Shown: one piece after another, positions 45,925 to 54,106 of the stretch
How the letters are laid out: every line of letters begins with the position of its first letter
How positions within the stretch are numbered: position 1 is the stretch's first letter
From: Muribaculaceae bacterium
GTDB lineage: Bacteria > Bacteroidota > Bacteroidia > Bacteroidales > Muribaculaceae
DNA: 64,000 nucleotides
Assembly: GCA_017473615.1 (NCBI GenBank)
Contig: JAFUKL010000015.1
Coordinates: 1-64,000 of the forward strand
Direction of reading: 5' to 3'
Position numbers and translations under genes: made by a program
Notes under the pieces: model-generated
The model's input: only the letters and a program-made list of their open reading frames with translations
What the model was told of the DNA's origin: nothing
Databases searched by the model: none

Positions 45925-47559
45925 TTATCGGTCAATATCCGGAATCACATAGTCCATTGACGCTGAAATGGTAATCAAGTCGGCAATCTTATAACCTGCA
46001 CAATATTTATCCACTGCGCCTATGTGATTCAAGCCCGGACTGTTGAAGTGCATACGGTAAGGATTCTTGCCGCCATCACTTTCGATATACACGCCGAAAG
46101 CACCGCGGCTTGCTTCAACTTCTTGGAACCAATGTCCGGCAGGCAACTTAACCATCTTGGGAACTTTAGGAGCTGCAATTTCATTGCCTTCTTCTTTCTC
46201 AAGCATATCACAAAGTTGCTCCAGCATGTTCACACACTGCATTACCTCGTCCATTCTCACCATATAACGGGCAAAGCTATCACCTTCGTTATATATAATC
46301 TCATCAAAATTCAGTTCGTCATACACACCGTATGGAGCATGCTTGCGCACATCGCAAGACCAACCGGAAGCACGACCGTTAGGACCGCTTGTACCATAAC
46401 TGATGACATCATCCTTTGACACAACACCTACACCGATTGTTCTGTTACGGAAAATAACATTACCGGTCACCAAAGTATGGTATTCCTTTACACGTTCCGG
46501 CATAATTGCGCAAAGTTCACGCACATCCTTTATCAAATCAGGGTGAATATCAGCTGCCACACCACCGATTACACAATAATGCTGCGACATGCGTCCGCCC
46601 GTTGTCTTTTCAAAAATATCCATTATCTGCTCACGTTCACGGAACGCATACACGAATGCTGTAGTAGCACCCATATCCATTGCCATACAACCGAATGACA
46701 ACAAGTGCGAAGAAAGACGCATCAATTCGTCAAACATTGTACGGATTACCTTCACGCGGTGAGGGATTTCCAATCCGAGAGCCTTCTCGATGCACAAGCA
46801 TAAGCAATGACGGTTTTGGAACGAACTCATGTAGTCCATACGGTCAGTAAAGAACAACGTTTGAGGATATGACTTGCTCTCGCACATTTTCTCTATACCG
46901 CGATGGATATATCCGCACACAGGAACAACTTTATTTATAGTTTCTCCATCAACGGCGCAGCGTAGACGCATTACACCGTGAGTAGACGGGTGCTGAGGAC
47001 CGAAGTTCACAACATATTCATCTTCTCCGAATATCTTATATTCTTTCTTGGTTCTGTTTCCTGCCTCGTCTTCTACCACGGTGAAACTGTCATCCTCATT
47101 CTCTTCAGCCTCCAAGCGTATAGGATTCAATTCAGGATTATCGTCATAATCCTTTCTTAACGGATACCCTACCCAATCGGTACGCATAAAAAGACGACGC
47201 ATATCAGGATGCCCTATAAACACAATTCCATAGAAGTCAAACACTTCACGTTCTTGTATCAAAGCCACTTTCCACAAGTCGCTTACACTATGGAGCATAG
47301 GATTTTCACGGTCGGATGCAGCCACTTTTACGCTCAATTTTTCTTGTGTTGCGGTCGAAGTGAAATAATACATACAGCCTATCGTCTCTTTCCAGTCAAC
47401 GCCAGTCACCGACACCAAATAGTCGAAACCAAGCTCCTCTTTAAGTTTTTCAGCCAAAGAACGCCATTCCTTATCGTCTACATTCACAAGCAGGTATTCT
47501 CCTTCTTCAAATGTTGCCGAGGGGCATAGGCTTGCTATTTTTTCTTGTAAATTCACCAT
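45925..47559 (-). CDS. nuoCD: NADH-quinone oxidoreductase subunits C and D, fused
   Basis: 544 residues. The NuoC part covers about 1-150 (EREVFDFYGIVFIGHPDMRRL, then GYPLRKDY). A linker of about 30 acidic residues follows, then NuoD from about 185 (NFGPQHPSTHGVMRL, YIHRGIEKMCE, and the C-terminal DYVIPDIDR). The fusion is common in Bacteroidetes and Enterobacteria. It contributes to the quinone-reduction site. 55 bp downstream of nuoB. Confidence 0.95.
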   Translation of the reverse strand: MVNLQEKIASLCPSATFEEGEYLLVNVDDKEWRSLAEKLKEELGFDYLVSVTGVDWKETIGCMYYFTSTATQEKLSVKVAASDRENPMLHSVSDLWKVALIQEREVFDFYGIVFIGHPDMRRLFMRTDWVGYPLRKDYDDNPELNPIRLEAEENEDDSFTVVEDEAGNRTKKEYKIFGEDEYVVNFGPQHPSTHGVMRLRCAVDGETINKVVPVCGYIHRGIEKMCESKSYPQTLFFTDRMDYMSSFQNRHCLCLCIEKALGLEIPHRVKVIRTMFDELMRLSSHLLSFGCMAMDMGATTAFVYAFREREQIMDIFEKTTGGRMSQHYCVIGGVAADIHPDLIKDVRELCAIMPERVKEYHTLVTGNVIFRNRTIGVGVVSKDDVISYGTSGPNGRASGWSCDVRKHAPYGVYDELNFDEIIYNEGDSFARYMVRMDEVMQCVNMLEQLCDMLEKEEGNEIAAPKVPKMVKLPAGHWFQEVEASRGAFGVYIESDGGKNPYRMHFNSPGLNHIGAVDKYCAGYKIADLITISASMDYVIPDIDR

Positions 47560-47614
47560 ATTATATATATGTGTACTTATTTTGCTTAAATTTATGTTTC
47601 TCTCTATTCAGGTC

Positions 47615-48226
47615 TTATTTCATTGCCTCTTTTTCTTCAGGATGCTCTGCCAAGAAATCCTTTAATTTCTCCTGACGGTTTACATCTCCAAAGTATCTTT
47701 GCAATTTTATCTTACGTTGCAACTGCATCATGCCGTAGTACATAGCTTCCGGTCTTGGAGGGCAACCCGGGATAAACACATCCACAGGCAGTATCTTATC
47801 CAATCCTTGAACCACGCAATGTGAACCCTTAAACGGACCTCCTGAAATATTGCAACTTCCGGTAGCGATTACATACTTAGGTTCTGCCATTTGTTCATAC
47901 AAGCGCATCAACACAGGAGCCATACGATAAGTAATCGTACCATTAACCATAAGAAGGTCGGCTTGACGAGGAGAGTTTCTTGTCACCTCAAAACCGAAAC
48001 GTGCCATATCGTGACGAGCAGCTCCCAAGTGCATAAACTCGATAGCGCAACAACTTGTACCGAAACACAAAGGCCACAATGAATTTGCACGGCTCCAGTT
48101 AATCAGGTTATCCAACGTTCCAACAACAACGTTTGCGCCGCTTGCGTTCAGCTCTTCAACGAGTTTATCGATATATTCGTTATCCTTGAAGTCCTCGCGA
48201 ACCATACTTTTTATTTTCACTTCCAT
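47615..48226 (-). CDS. nuoB: NADH-quinone oxidoreductase subunit B
   Basis: 203 residues from the ATG at 48226, chosen because an AAAGGAG ribosome-binding site lies 7 nt upstream; a farther start at 48247 would overlap nuoA by 31 nt. The N2 cluster ligands are visible: FGTSCCAIEFM, GSCNISGGP and PGCPPRPEA. It passes electrons to quinone. With the chosen start it overlaps nuoA by 10 nt, so translation is coupled. Confidence 0.95.
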   Translation of the reverse strand: MEVKIKSMVREDFKDNEYIDKLVEELNASGANVVVGTLDNLINWSRANSLWPLCFGTSCCAIEFMHLGAARHDMARFGFEVTRNSPRQADLLMVNGTITYRMAPVLMRLYEQMAEPKYVIATGSCNISGGPFKGSHCVVQGLDKILPVDVFIPGCPPRPEAMYYGMMQLQRKIKLQRYFGDVNRQEKLKDFLAEHPEEKEAMK

Positions 48227-48585
48227 TCCAAAGCTCCTTTCCGCCAAGCGTATGCCAAGCCCAAAATTAACACTGCCAAGAAGATTCCCACGCTAATAAG
48301 ACCGGCAGTCCCCAATGTCTTGCAGATTACTGCCCAAGGGAACAAGAATACAGTTTCCACGTCAAACATCAAGAACAAAATTGCGAACAAATAGTAACCC
48401 ACCTTGAACTGCATCATGCTCTCGCCTCTCGTAGGAACACCGCACTCATAAGACTTTCCCTTTTGTAAAGAGAAAGATTTAGGCGATATTAACGCTGCTA
48501 TGATAAGAGCAGCAGCCACAAGTCCTACACCTGTGAGCAATGCCGTTACCATTAGCGTTGTACTTTGAATACTTAATAACTCCAT
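48217..48585 (-). CDS. nuoA: NADH-quinone oxidoreductase subunit A
   Basis: 122 residues, three membrane helices. The loop between helices 1 and 2 keeps the YECGVPTRGES motif, and helix 2 keeps LFLMFDVETVFLFPWA with the conserved Asp-Val-Glu. First gene of the nuo-atp unit. Its promoter is about 270 bp upstream, leaving a long untranslated leader. Confidence 0.95.
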   Translation of the reverse strand: MELLSIQSTTLMVTALLTGVGLVAAALIIAALISPKSFSLQKGKSYECGVPTRGESMMQFKVGYYLFAILFLMFDVETVFLFPWAVICKTLGTAGLISVGIFLAVLILGLAYAWRKGALEWK

Positions 48586-48791
48586 AAAATATTAATAACT
48601 CAATTTATATTTTCACATCATAAAAAAATTATGAGCCATGATAGAACCATCAAGGTACACATCAAGACTCATCGCTACAACCTGCACATATATAAATGCG
48701 ACAATAAGCGCACGCATTTCTGCACACGCCAAACCATTCTGTAATATTTACATTACACGCAAGTTGCATATTCTCTCATTAAGTACTTAAT

Positions 48792-48849
48792 AAAATAAGA
48801 CATGGCAATAGATTTCACGAAACAGCCCTTATTGGCATCGTCTTATTTT
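48792..48849 (-). other. Inverted repeat at predicted 5' end of nuo-atp mRNA
   Basis: Perfect 10-bp arms AAAATAAGAC (48792-48801) and GTCTTATTTT (48840-48849), 38-nt loop. The right arm starts at the predicted transcription start, so the message would begin with a hairpin. Possible role in message stability; speculative. Confidence 0.35.
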
Positions 48850-48856
48850 CATTTTG

Positions 48857-48864
48857 CAAAGATA
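48857..48864 (-). promoter_or_regulatory. -7 element of the nuo-atp operon promoter
   Basis: TATCTTTG on the minus strand is a perfect TAnnTTTG match. At 20 bp spacing the -33 position reads TTAG (weak). It is the only -7 match on this strand in the 418-bp gap and would drive the 17-kb nuo-atp unit. Confidence 0.55.
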
Positions 48865-48963
48865 ATGATTCTTTTCTATTTATTCTAATTTCCAGTTCAT
48901 TAATTATCGTCTTTTTTTCTTCAGTTATATTACAACTCCGTCCAAAATTCACTACATATAGTG

Positions 48964-48995
48964 ATTGTCTACCTACCGACTATTTTCTATTTTTG
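48964..48995 (+). promoter_or_regulatory. Promoter of the TonB-dependent receptor gene
   Basis: ATTG (48964-48967), 20 bp, TATTTTTG (48988-48995), a good consensus match. The predicted start falls only about 2-4 nt before the receptor ATG at 49004, so the transcript would be almost leaderless. Confidence 0.5.
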
Positions 48996-49003
48996 CACTT
49001 GAA

Positions 49004-51250
49004 ATGTCACATTTTATATCTATAAGAAAAAGAGCTGAAACCATCCTACTGGCTTTAGCGGTTTTATTCACATCATACGCACAAGGACACAATGCGTATA
49101 GCGACACCGTATATAATCTTGAGGAAATATCCGTTACCGCCATAAAGCACACTCCCGGCATAGATAATTCCATATCCGCAACACAAATAAACGGTAAAGA
49201 CACTGAGAAACTCGGCATAAACGCAATAAAGAACATCAGCGAAATAGCACCAAACGTACACATGCCCGACTATGGCTCACGTATCACATCATCAATTTAT
49301 GTGAGAGGTATGGGAACGCGTATAGACCAGCCGGTTATCGGGTTGAACATCGACAATATCCCGATCATGGATAAGAATAATTACGATTTTGACATACCGG
49401 ATATAGCACACTTGGAAATGTTTAGAGGACCGCAAAGTACGCTTTTCGGCAGAAATACAATGGGTGGCGTAATAAACATCTATACTCTCTCGCCTTTATC
49501 ATTCCAAGGTGTAAGAATCATGACTGAGTATGCCACCGGGAATTCCCGTAAAGTATCGGCATCGGCATATCATAAAATCAAAAATAATCTGGGGATAAGC
49601 ATTTCCGGGCAGTATTCCGCTACCGACGGTTTTTTCACAAATGAGTTCAACGGTAAAAAATGCGATAAAGAAACGCAAGCAGGAGGCAGATTGAAACTGC
49701 AATGGCGTCAGTCAAAAAATCTGCATATCGACAACACTTTTTTCTTCTCGATTCTCCGTCAAGGTGGATACCCGTACCAATCAGTAGCAAACAAAAAGAT
49801 TTCATATAACGACACTTGTTTTTATCGTCGCAATTCGTTCAACGACGGATTAACCATAAAATGGATTACTCCTGAGTTTACATTATCAAGCATCTCAAGC
49901 ATACAATATATAGATGACAACATGACACTCGATCAGGACTTCATGCCACAACCCTACTTTACACTCACGCAAAAACGAAAGCAATACACCATAACACAAG
50001 ATATTGTATTCAAAAGCAAAGAATCAGGAATACACAATCATATTACAGGATTATTCGGATTTTATAAGCATTTGGACATGGATGCTCCGGTCACTTTCAA
50101 GGACTACGGAATAGAGCAACTCATAGAAAAGCACCGAAATGATGCCATTCCCTCGTTCCCGATCAGGTGGGATACGCGCGAGTTTCTTCTTTCAAGCAAT
50201 TTTTCAAGCCCGGGCTTCGGAGTTGCCGCTTATCATCAGTCATCCTACATCATCGACCGCTGGATTTTATCGGCGGGATTACGCCTCGATTACGAACAGG
50301 TAAAACTCACTTACTACAGTCACTGCAACACAAGTTACAGCACTTATAATGCAACTGACAATAGCATTTATGCCCCAAACACTCCGGTTCAAATAAACCA
50401 AACAGATAAGCTAAACAAGTCATTTCTGCAATTACTACCTAAAATAACAGCAACATACAAACTACCCACATTAAAATCTTCACGCATATTTTTCAGTATA
50501 TCCAAGGGATACAAAGCGGGAGGTTTTAACACTCAAATGTTCTCCGATGTATTACAACAGGAAGTTATGGGGGTTATGGGAATCAGTTCAAAATACGATA
50601 TTAATGAAGTGGTAGGATACAAGCCCGAACAAAGTTGGAATTTTGAAACAGGTTCACACATAGAAAGCAACAATAGTAAATTCAGTGCCGACCTATCGCT
50701 ATTCTATATCCACTGCAAAGATCAACAACTTACCCGCTTTCCCGATGGTAACACCACCGGAAGAATCATGACAAATGCCGGTAAAGCCCGCAGTTTCGGA
50801 GTCGAAGCAGCCATCAGCTATACTCCAATCAAAAATCTTGCATTGAACATGAGCTACGGTTACACAAATGCAAAATTCATAGAGTATAACAACGGTAAAG
50901 CCGATTTTGCAGGAAAACATATCCCATATTCACCCACAAACACAATATTTGCCGGAGCAAGCTATACAATTCCAAGCAACCATTCTTGGCTCGACCACAT
51001 AACGCTATCTGCCCATGTAAAAGGTACAGGGGAAATTTATTGGGACGAAGCCAACGCAATATCACAACCATTCTATGCCACAGCAGGGGCTTCAATAAGA
51101 TTTGAGAACAAGAACTATTCTCTTGATTTTTGGGGGCAAAATCTTACCGATACCGATTTCAATACTTTCTATTTCGTATCGATAGGCAACGCCTTTCTTC
51201 AACATGGCAAGCCGCGTATTATCGGAGTTACACTAAGAATTAACATATAA
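49004..51250 (+). CDS. TonB-dependent outer-membrane receptor
   Basis: 748 residues from the ATG at 49004; an upstream TTG at 48965 would overlap the promoter. Signal peptide near 1-28 (ETILLALAVLFTSYAQG). TonB-box-like EEISVTA, a plug domain (about 45-165 with IYVRGMGTRIDQPV and FRGPQSTLFGRNTMGGVINI), then a 22-strand-type barrel ending in a C-terminal Ile/Phe-type strand (GVTLRINI). No N-terminal carboxypeptidase-regulatory domain and no SusD partner, so it is not a SusC. The plug resembles siderophore/cofactor receptors, but the substrate cannot be read. A lipoprotein gene follows after 23 bp. Confidence 0.9.
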   Translation: MSHFISIRKRAETILLALAVLFTSYAQGHNAYSDTVYNLEEISVTAIKHTPGIDNSISATQINGKDTEKLGINAIKNISEIAPNVHMPDYGSRITSSIYVRGMGTRIDQPVIGLNIDNIPIMDKNNYDFDIPDIAHLEMFRGPQSTLFGRNTMGGVINIYTLSPLSFQGVRIMTEYATGNSRKVSASAYHKIKNNLGISISGQYSATDGFFTNEFNGKKCDKETQAGGRLKLQWRQSKNLHIDNTFFFSILRQGGYPYQSVANKKISYNDTCFYRRNSFNDGLTIKWITPEFTLSSISSIQYIDDNMTLDQDFMPQPYFTLTQKRKQYTITQDIVFKSKESGIHNHITGLFGFYKHLDMDAPVTFKDYGIEQLIEKHRNDAIPSFPIRWDTREFLLSSNFSSPGFGVAAYHQSSYIIDRWILSAGLRLDYEQVKLTYYSHCNTSYSTYNATDNSIYAPNTPVQINQTDKLNKSFLQLLPKITATYKLPTLKSSRIFFSISKGYKAGGFNTQMFSDVLQQEVMGVMGISSKYDINEVVGYKPEQSWNFETGSHIESNNSKFSADLSLFYIHCKDQQLTRFPDGNTTGRIMTNAGKARSFGVEAAISYTPIKNLALNMSYGYTNAKFIEYNNGKADFAGKHIPYSPTNTIFAGASYTIPSNHSWLDHITLSAHVKGTGEIYWDEANAISQPFYATAGASIRFENKNYSLDFWGQNLTDTDFNTFYFVSIGNAFLQHGKPRIIGVTLRINI

Positions 51251-51273
51251 ACATTTTAATACATTTATATCTT

Positions 51274-52146
51274 ATGAAACATTTATCAATTCTATTAGCA
51301 ATGTGTATGGCAATATTCGCTACATCATGCGATGACAATGAAGAAGTAGTGACAACTGTACCATTCCAACAAATCTACACCGTAAGCGGCTCTACCGGCT
51401 ACACCACACTTTATCCTGAGACAACATTCATTTATGAGATTGAATCCAGCGAAAGCGAAATAGATCTCACAATATCAGGCATTACATTTCATCCAAACAT
51501 GCGTCCCATAACAATGGAAATAAACGATGTGCCGTTCTCTTCCACAAGTAAAGGATTTATGATTTCAGGTAACAACATTATCCCTGAAGTAGGCGATAAA
51601 GACATGCCCGAATATACCATAACTTCGATAACAGGTCAAATAAGTTCTTCTTTGAACGCCAGCGGTGACATTTGCAAACTATCGTTTACAATCAACAATG
51701 AATTTATAGTAAACGCCTATTCAACCCCTTTGATTTTCGAGCATAACAGCCAAACACTTGTATCCGGTGACCCTATGAGCAACAGTGTATTCAACTATAA
51801 CGAAGCATTTTATGCCGTTTCATTCAACACCGATACAAACACGGCACAAATAGAATTATACAACGTAAAATTCCATAAAAACATGCCGGTAGCTTTAAAC
51901 CTTATTTTTAAAGATATTCCATTCTCCACCACAAGCAATGGTTTTGAAATGGCAAGCGAAAGCATCACAGCCGTAATGAACAATTCAGAACAAACCCCGA
52001 TGACCGACTATCCTATCTCAAATATGACGGCAACGATAATAAATGACAAACTTGAGTTGAATTTCGATTGCGTGATACTTGCTCCGGGCAGCTCGGTAGG
52101 CGGCATAACATACACGGTAAGCAGTTCAGCCGGACTTCTTCCATAA
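51274..52146 (+). CDS. Lipoprotein with two repeated beta domains
   Basis: 290 residues with lipobox ATSC (Cys about residue 19). Two halves of about 125 residues are similar: GITFHPNMRPITMEINDVPFSST and VKFHKNMPVALNLIFKDIPFSTT, each followed by an SxGF step and a (Y/P)(T/I)(I/S)(T/N) strand. This points to an internal duplication of a beta domain. I do not recognise the family. Placement after the TonB receptor suggests an outer-membrane surface partner for substrate capture. A strong terminator follows. Confidence 0.75.
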   Translation: MKHLSILLAMCMAIFATSCDDNEEVVTTVPFQQIYTVSGSTGYTTLYPETTFIYEIESSESEIDLTISGITFHPNMRPITMEINDVPFSSTSKGFMISGNNIIPEVGDKDMPEYTITSITGQISSSLNASGDICKLSFTINNEFIVNAYSTPLIFEHNSQTLVSGDPMSNSVFNYNEAFYAVSFNTDTNTAQIELYNVKFHKNMPVALNLIFKDIPFSTTSNGFEMASESITAVMNNSEQTPMTDYPISNMTATIINDKLELNFDCVILAPGSSVGGITYTVSSSAGLLP

Positions 52147-52155
52147 AAACAGCAT

Positions 52156-52197
52156 AAATAAATGCGCTTGTTTTTTAACGGCGCATTTATTTTTTTC
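52156..52197 (+). terminator. Terminator of the receptor-lipoprotein operon
   Basis: Perfect 12-bp stem AAATAAATGCGC (52156-52167) with GCGCATTTATTT (52181-52192), followed by T run. Textbook intrinsic terminator 10 nt after the lipoprotein stop. Confidence 0.85.
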
Positions 52198-52227
52198 CTT
52201 ATTTTTATTCTTTTTAAAACATTTTTC

Positions 52228-52260
52228 AGTGCAATTGCCCTAATATGAAAAGTTTGCACT
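52228..52260 (+). promoter_or_regulatory. Inverted repeat upstream of ECF sigma gene
   Basis: AGTGCAA (52228-52234) and TTGCACT (52254-52260), 19 nt apart, ending 26 bp before the sigma-factor ATG. A TTTG-N20-TACATTTT match also lies here but would start inside the gene, so it is not accepted as the promoter. Possible regulator site. Confidence 0.35.
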
Positions 52261-52285
52261 AAATTTACATGCAAATTACATTTTA

Positions 52286-52843
52286 ATGGCATACAACGAC
52301 TTTAACGAAGAAATAATCATAGAGGAACTGCGGAACGAGGATACTCGACAAATTGCATTCAACAAGGTAATCAGGTTTTATAGCGAACCGCTTTACCGGC
52401 AAATCAGGCGCATGGTTATCGACCATGAAAGCACAAACGACATTTTGCAGGAAACGTTCATTAAAGCGTGGATTAACATCAATCATTTCCGCGGCGATGC
52501 AAAATTGTCCACGTGGTTGTATAAGATTGCCATAAACGAATCCATCACGTTCATAAATAAGGAACGTAGCAAGTACACCACATCAATAGATGACGAAGAT
52601 TCGTTCTTAATCAACAATCTTGAGGCTGACGAATGGTTTGATGGGGACAACCTTAAAATAGAGTTACAAAAGGCAATAAACAAACTACCCGAGAAACAAC
52701 GCCTTGTGTTCAACATGCGATATTTTGACGAAATGAAATACGAGGATATCTCTGAGATTCTTGGAACATCCGTAGGAGCTTTAAAAGCGTCCTATCATCA
52801 TGCCGTAAAAAAAATTGAAGACTTTTTTTCCTCTTCCAATTAA
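52286..52843 (+). CDS. ECF-type RNA polymerase sigma factor
   Basis: 185 residues. Region 2 has RQIRRMVIDHESTNDILQETFIKAW (seen in part), and region 4 has LPEKQRLVFNMRYFDEMKYEDISEILGTSVGALKASYHHAVKKI-type helix-turn-helix near 130-175. It would direct RNA polymerase to a small regulon. Downstream genes encode a membrane protein and an exported Spy-like protein, the usual set-up of an envelope-stress sigma system. No zinc-finger anti-sigma is present, so control may be by the membrane protein. Confidence 0.93.
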   Translation: MAYNDFNEEIIIEELRNEDTRQIAFNKVIRFYSEPLYRQIRRMVIDHESTNDILQETFIKAWININHFRGDAKLSTWLYKIAINESITFINKERSKYTTSIDDEDSFLINNLEADEWFDGDNLKIELQKAINKLPEKQRLVFNMRYFDEMKYEDISEILGTSVGALKASYHHAVKKIEDFFSSSN

Positions 52844-52877
52844 ACCTATATCCAACAATCAAGTCAAAACTAACAAA

Positions 52878-53270
52878 ATGAAAGATAAAAAATCAGACAT
52901 ATTATCAAAAATAGGCAGAGACGCCGGTTTTAAAGTTCCTGAGGATTATTTCGAGAACTTCACAGCCGAAATGGAGAAGAAATTCCCTGAGCATGACGTC
53001 ATACCGGAGGTAAAGCCCGATTTATGGAGTAAATTACGTCCATATATATATATGACTGCCATGTTTGCCGGTATTTGGTGCATGATGTGGATTTTTAACG
53101 ACTTGGCAGACAAAGCCGGCAGTGACCGATACAACAGCACCATCGTTGCAGGCTTCCAAAATGAGGAAAACCTCGATGAATTTATGTTGCATGGCGACAT
53201 TTCGGAATATGACATATACACATACGAAGATAGTGTCGCAGCCGACAAAGCCAAAATGGAGTTAGAATAA
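52878..53270 (+). CDS. Single-pass membrane protein, candidate anti-sigma factor
   Basis: 130 residues from the ATG at 52878; an upstream in-frame start at 52815 overlaps the sigma gene and lacks support. A cytoplasmic N-terminus of about 55 residues (VPEDYFENFTAEMEKKF) is followed by one membrane helix (YMTAMFAGIWCMMWIF, about 59-74) and an acidic C-terminal tail. The pattern fits the small membrane proteins that follow ECF sigma genes in Bacteroidetes. No known domain is recognised; anti-sigma role is inferred from position and topology. Confidence 0.7.
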   Translation: MKDKKSDILSKIGRDAGFKVPEDYFENFTAEMEKKFPEHDVIPEVKPDLWSKLRPYIYMTAMFAGIWCMMWIFNDLADKAGSDRYNSTIVAGFQNEENLDEFMLHGDISEYDIYTYEDSVAADKAKMELE

Positions 53271-53314
53271 ACCGAAATACAAATCATCATATATCACAAA
53301 AGAGTTTCATTCTT

Positions 53315-53791
53315 ATGACCAGATTTCTCATTAAAGCATTTATTATAATTTCTGTTCTCTCACAACCGGGCATACTGATGGCTGAATCTCCGGATAATAC
53401 GCCCAAGCAAGAGAACAAATGGATGATAGAAGTGCGAAACTTCAAGCATTCTTTTCTCATTAAAGAAACAGGGATGAATGAGGAACAAAGCGCACAATTC
53501 ATTCCATTATATTCCGAAATGGAAGATAAAATATATCAGGCAAACAGGGAAGCGCGCGACTTGGAACAAAATATTACACGATCACAAAACGAACCTCTTG
53601 AAGACGAATATTACCATGTAGCAACTGCCCTATCACAGGTAAAGAACAAAGAGGCAGAAATAGAGAACTTTTATTTCGAAAAATTCTCCGGTATCTTAAC
53701 CAAGAAACAAATGTTCCTGCTTAAACGCGCCGAGAATCGTTTCGCAATTGAAATGCTTAATCATAATAAGCGCAGCCGCTCAAGCAAATAG
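53315..53791 (+). CDS. Periplasmic Spy/CpxP-like helical protein
   Basis: 158 residues. Signal peptide at 1-23 (FIIISVLSQPGILMAES). The mature part is all helical and highly charged, with the LTxxQ-like end LTKKQMFLLKRAENRF and MNEEQSAQFIPLYSEME. Spy/CpxP proteins act as periplasmic chaperones or stress sensors. 44 bp after the membrane protein, completing a three-gene sigma operon with a strong terminator behind it. Confidence 0.75.
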   Translation: MTRFLIKAFIIISVLSQPGILMAESPDNTPKQENKWMIEVRNFKHSFLIKETGMNEEQSAQFIPLYSEMEDKIYQANREARDLEQNITRSQNEPLEDEYYHVATALSQVKNKEAEIENFYFEKFSGILTKKQMFLLKRAENRFAIEMLNHNKRSRSSK

Positions 53792-54106
53792 TTAGCAGAA
53801 CAAAACTAACTTTTATTCATAAGTCAATCACGAAACGTTAAGAGATTTTCAACTCTTGTTTCGTGATTTTTTAAAAGCTGTTTTAATTTTATTTCGAGAT
53901 TATTTTAAGCAGTATTTTGAATGTATTTCTCGTCAAATTGCGCAGATAATAGTGTGCTATTTCCAAGCGGTTTAATGAAAAAGACAACCAAAAGGGTCTT
54001 AAAGAATCTGAAACATGACACAAGTAAAACCGAAATAACATTTTTAAGAAAATTCAAAACAGCTTTTACTATCTTGTAATTGTTTATAACTAAAAAAGAT
54101 AAGTTT
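53792..54106. other. 315-bp intergenic region before the alpha-2-macroglobulin gene
   Basis: Holds the sigma-operon terminator at its left end, then AT-rich sequence. A 12-bp inverted repeat, AAAAGCTGTTTT (53873-53884) and AAAACAGCTTTT (54056-54067), brackets about 170 bp. A 34-codon frame (53975-54079) encodes a very basic peptide but lacks other support. No consensus promoter is convincing; a weak TATCTTG lies near 54069. Confidence 0.5.
53826..53872 (+). terminator. Terminator of the sigma-factor operon
   Basis: Perfect 11-bp stem AATCACGAAAC (53826-53836) with GTTTCGTGATT (53858-53868), inner stem AAGAG/CTCTT, then a T run. It lies 35 nt after the Spy-like gene. Confidence 0.85.

Larger units (their letters stand above)
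48586..49003. other. 418-bp divergent intergenic region between nuoA and the TonB receptor gene
   Basis: Holds the nuo-atp promoter and a 5' hairpin on the minus side, and the receptor promoter on the plus side. The minus-strand leader of about 265 nt contains no convincing small open frame. No tRNA, riboswitch or known motif was recognised in the remainder. Confidence 0.6.

Noticed and set aside
52250..52285. TTTG-N20-TACATTTT as promoter of the sigma factor
   Set aside because: The predicted start would fall inside the coding region, after the ATG.
53975..54079. 34-residue basic peptide gene
   Set aside because: No promoter, ribosome-binding site or family match; kept only as an observation.
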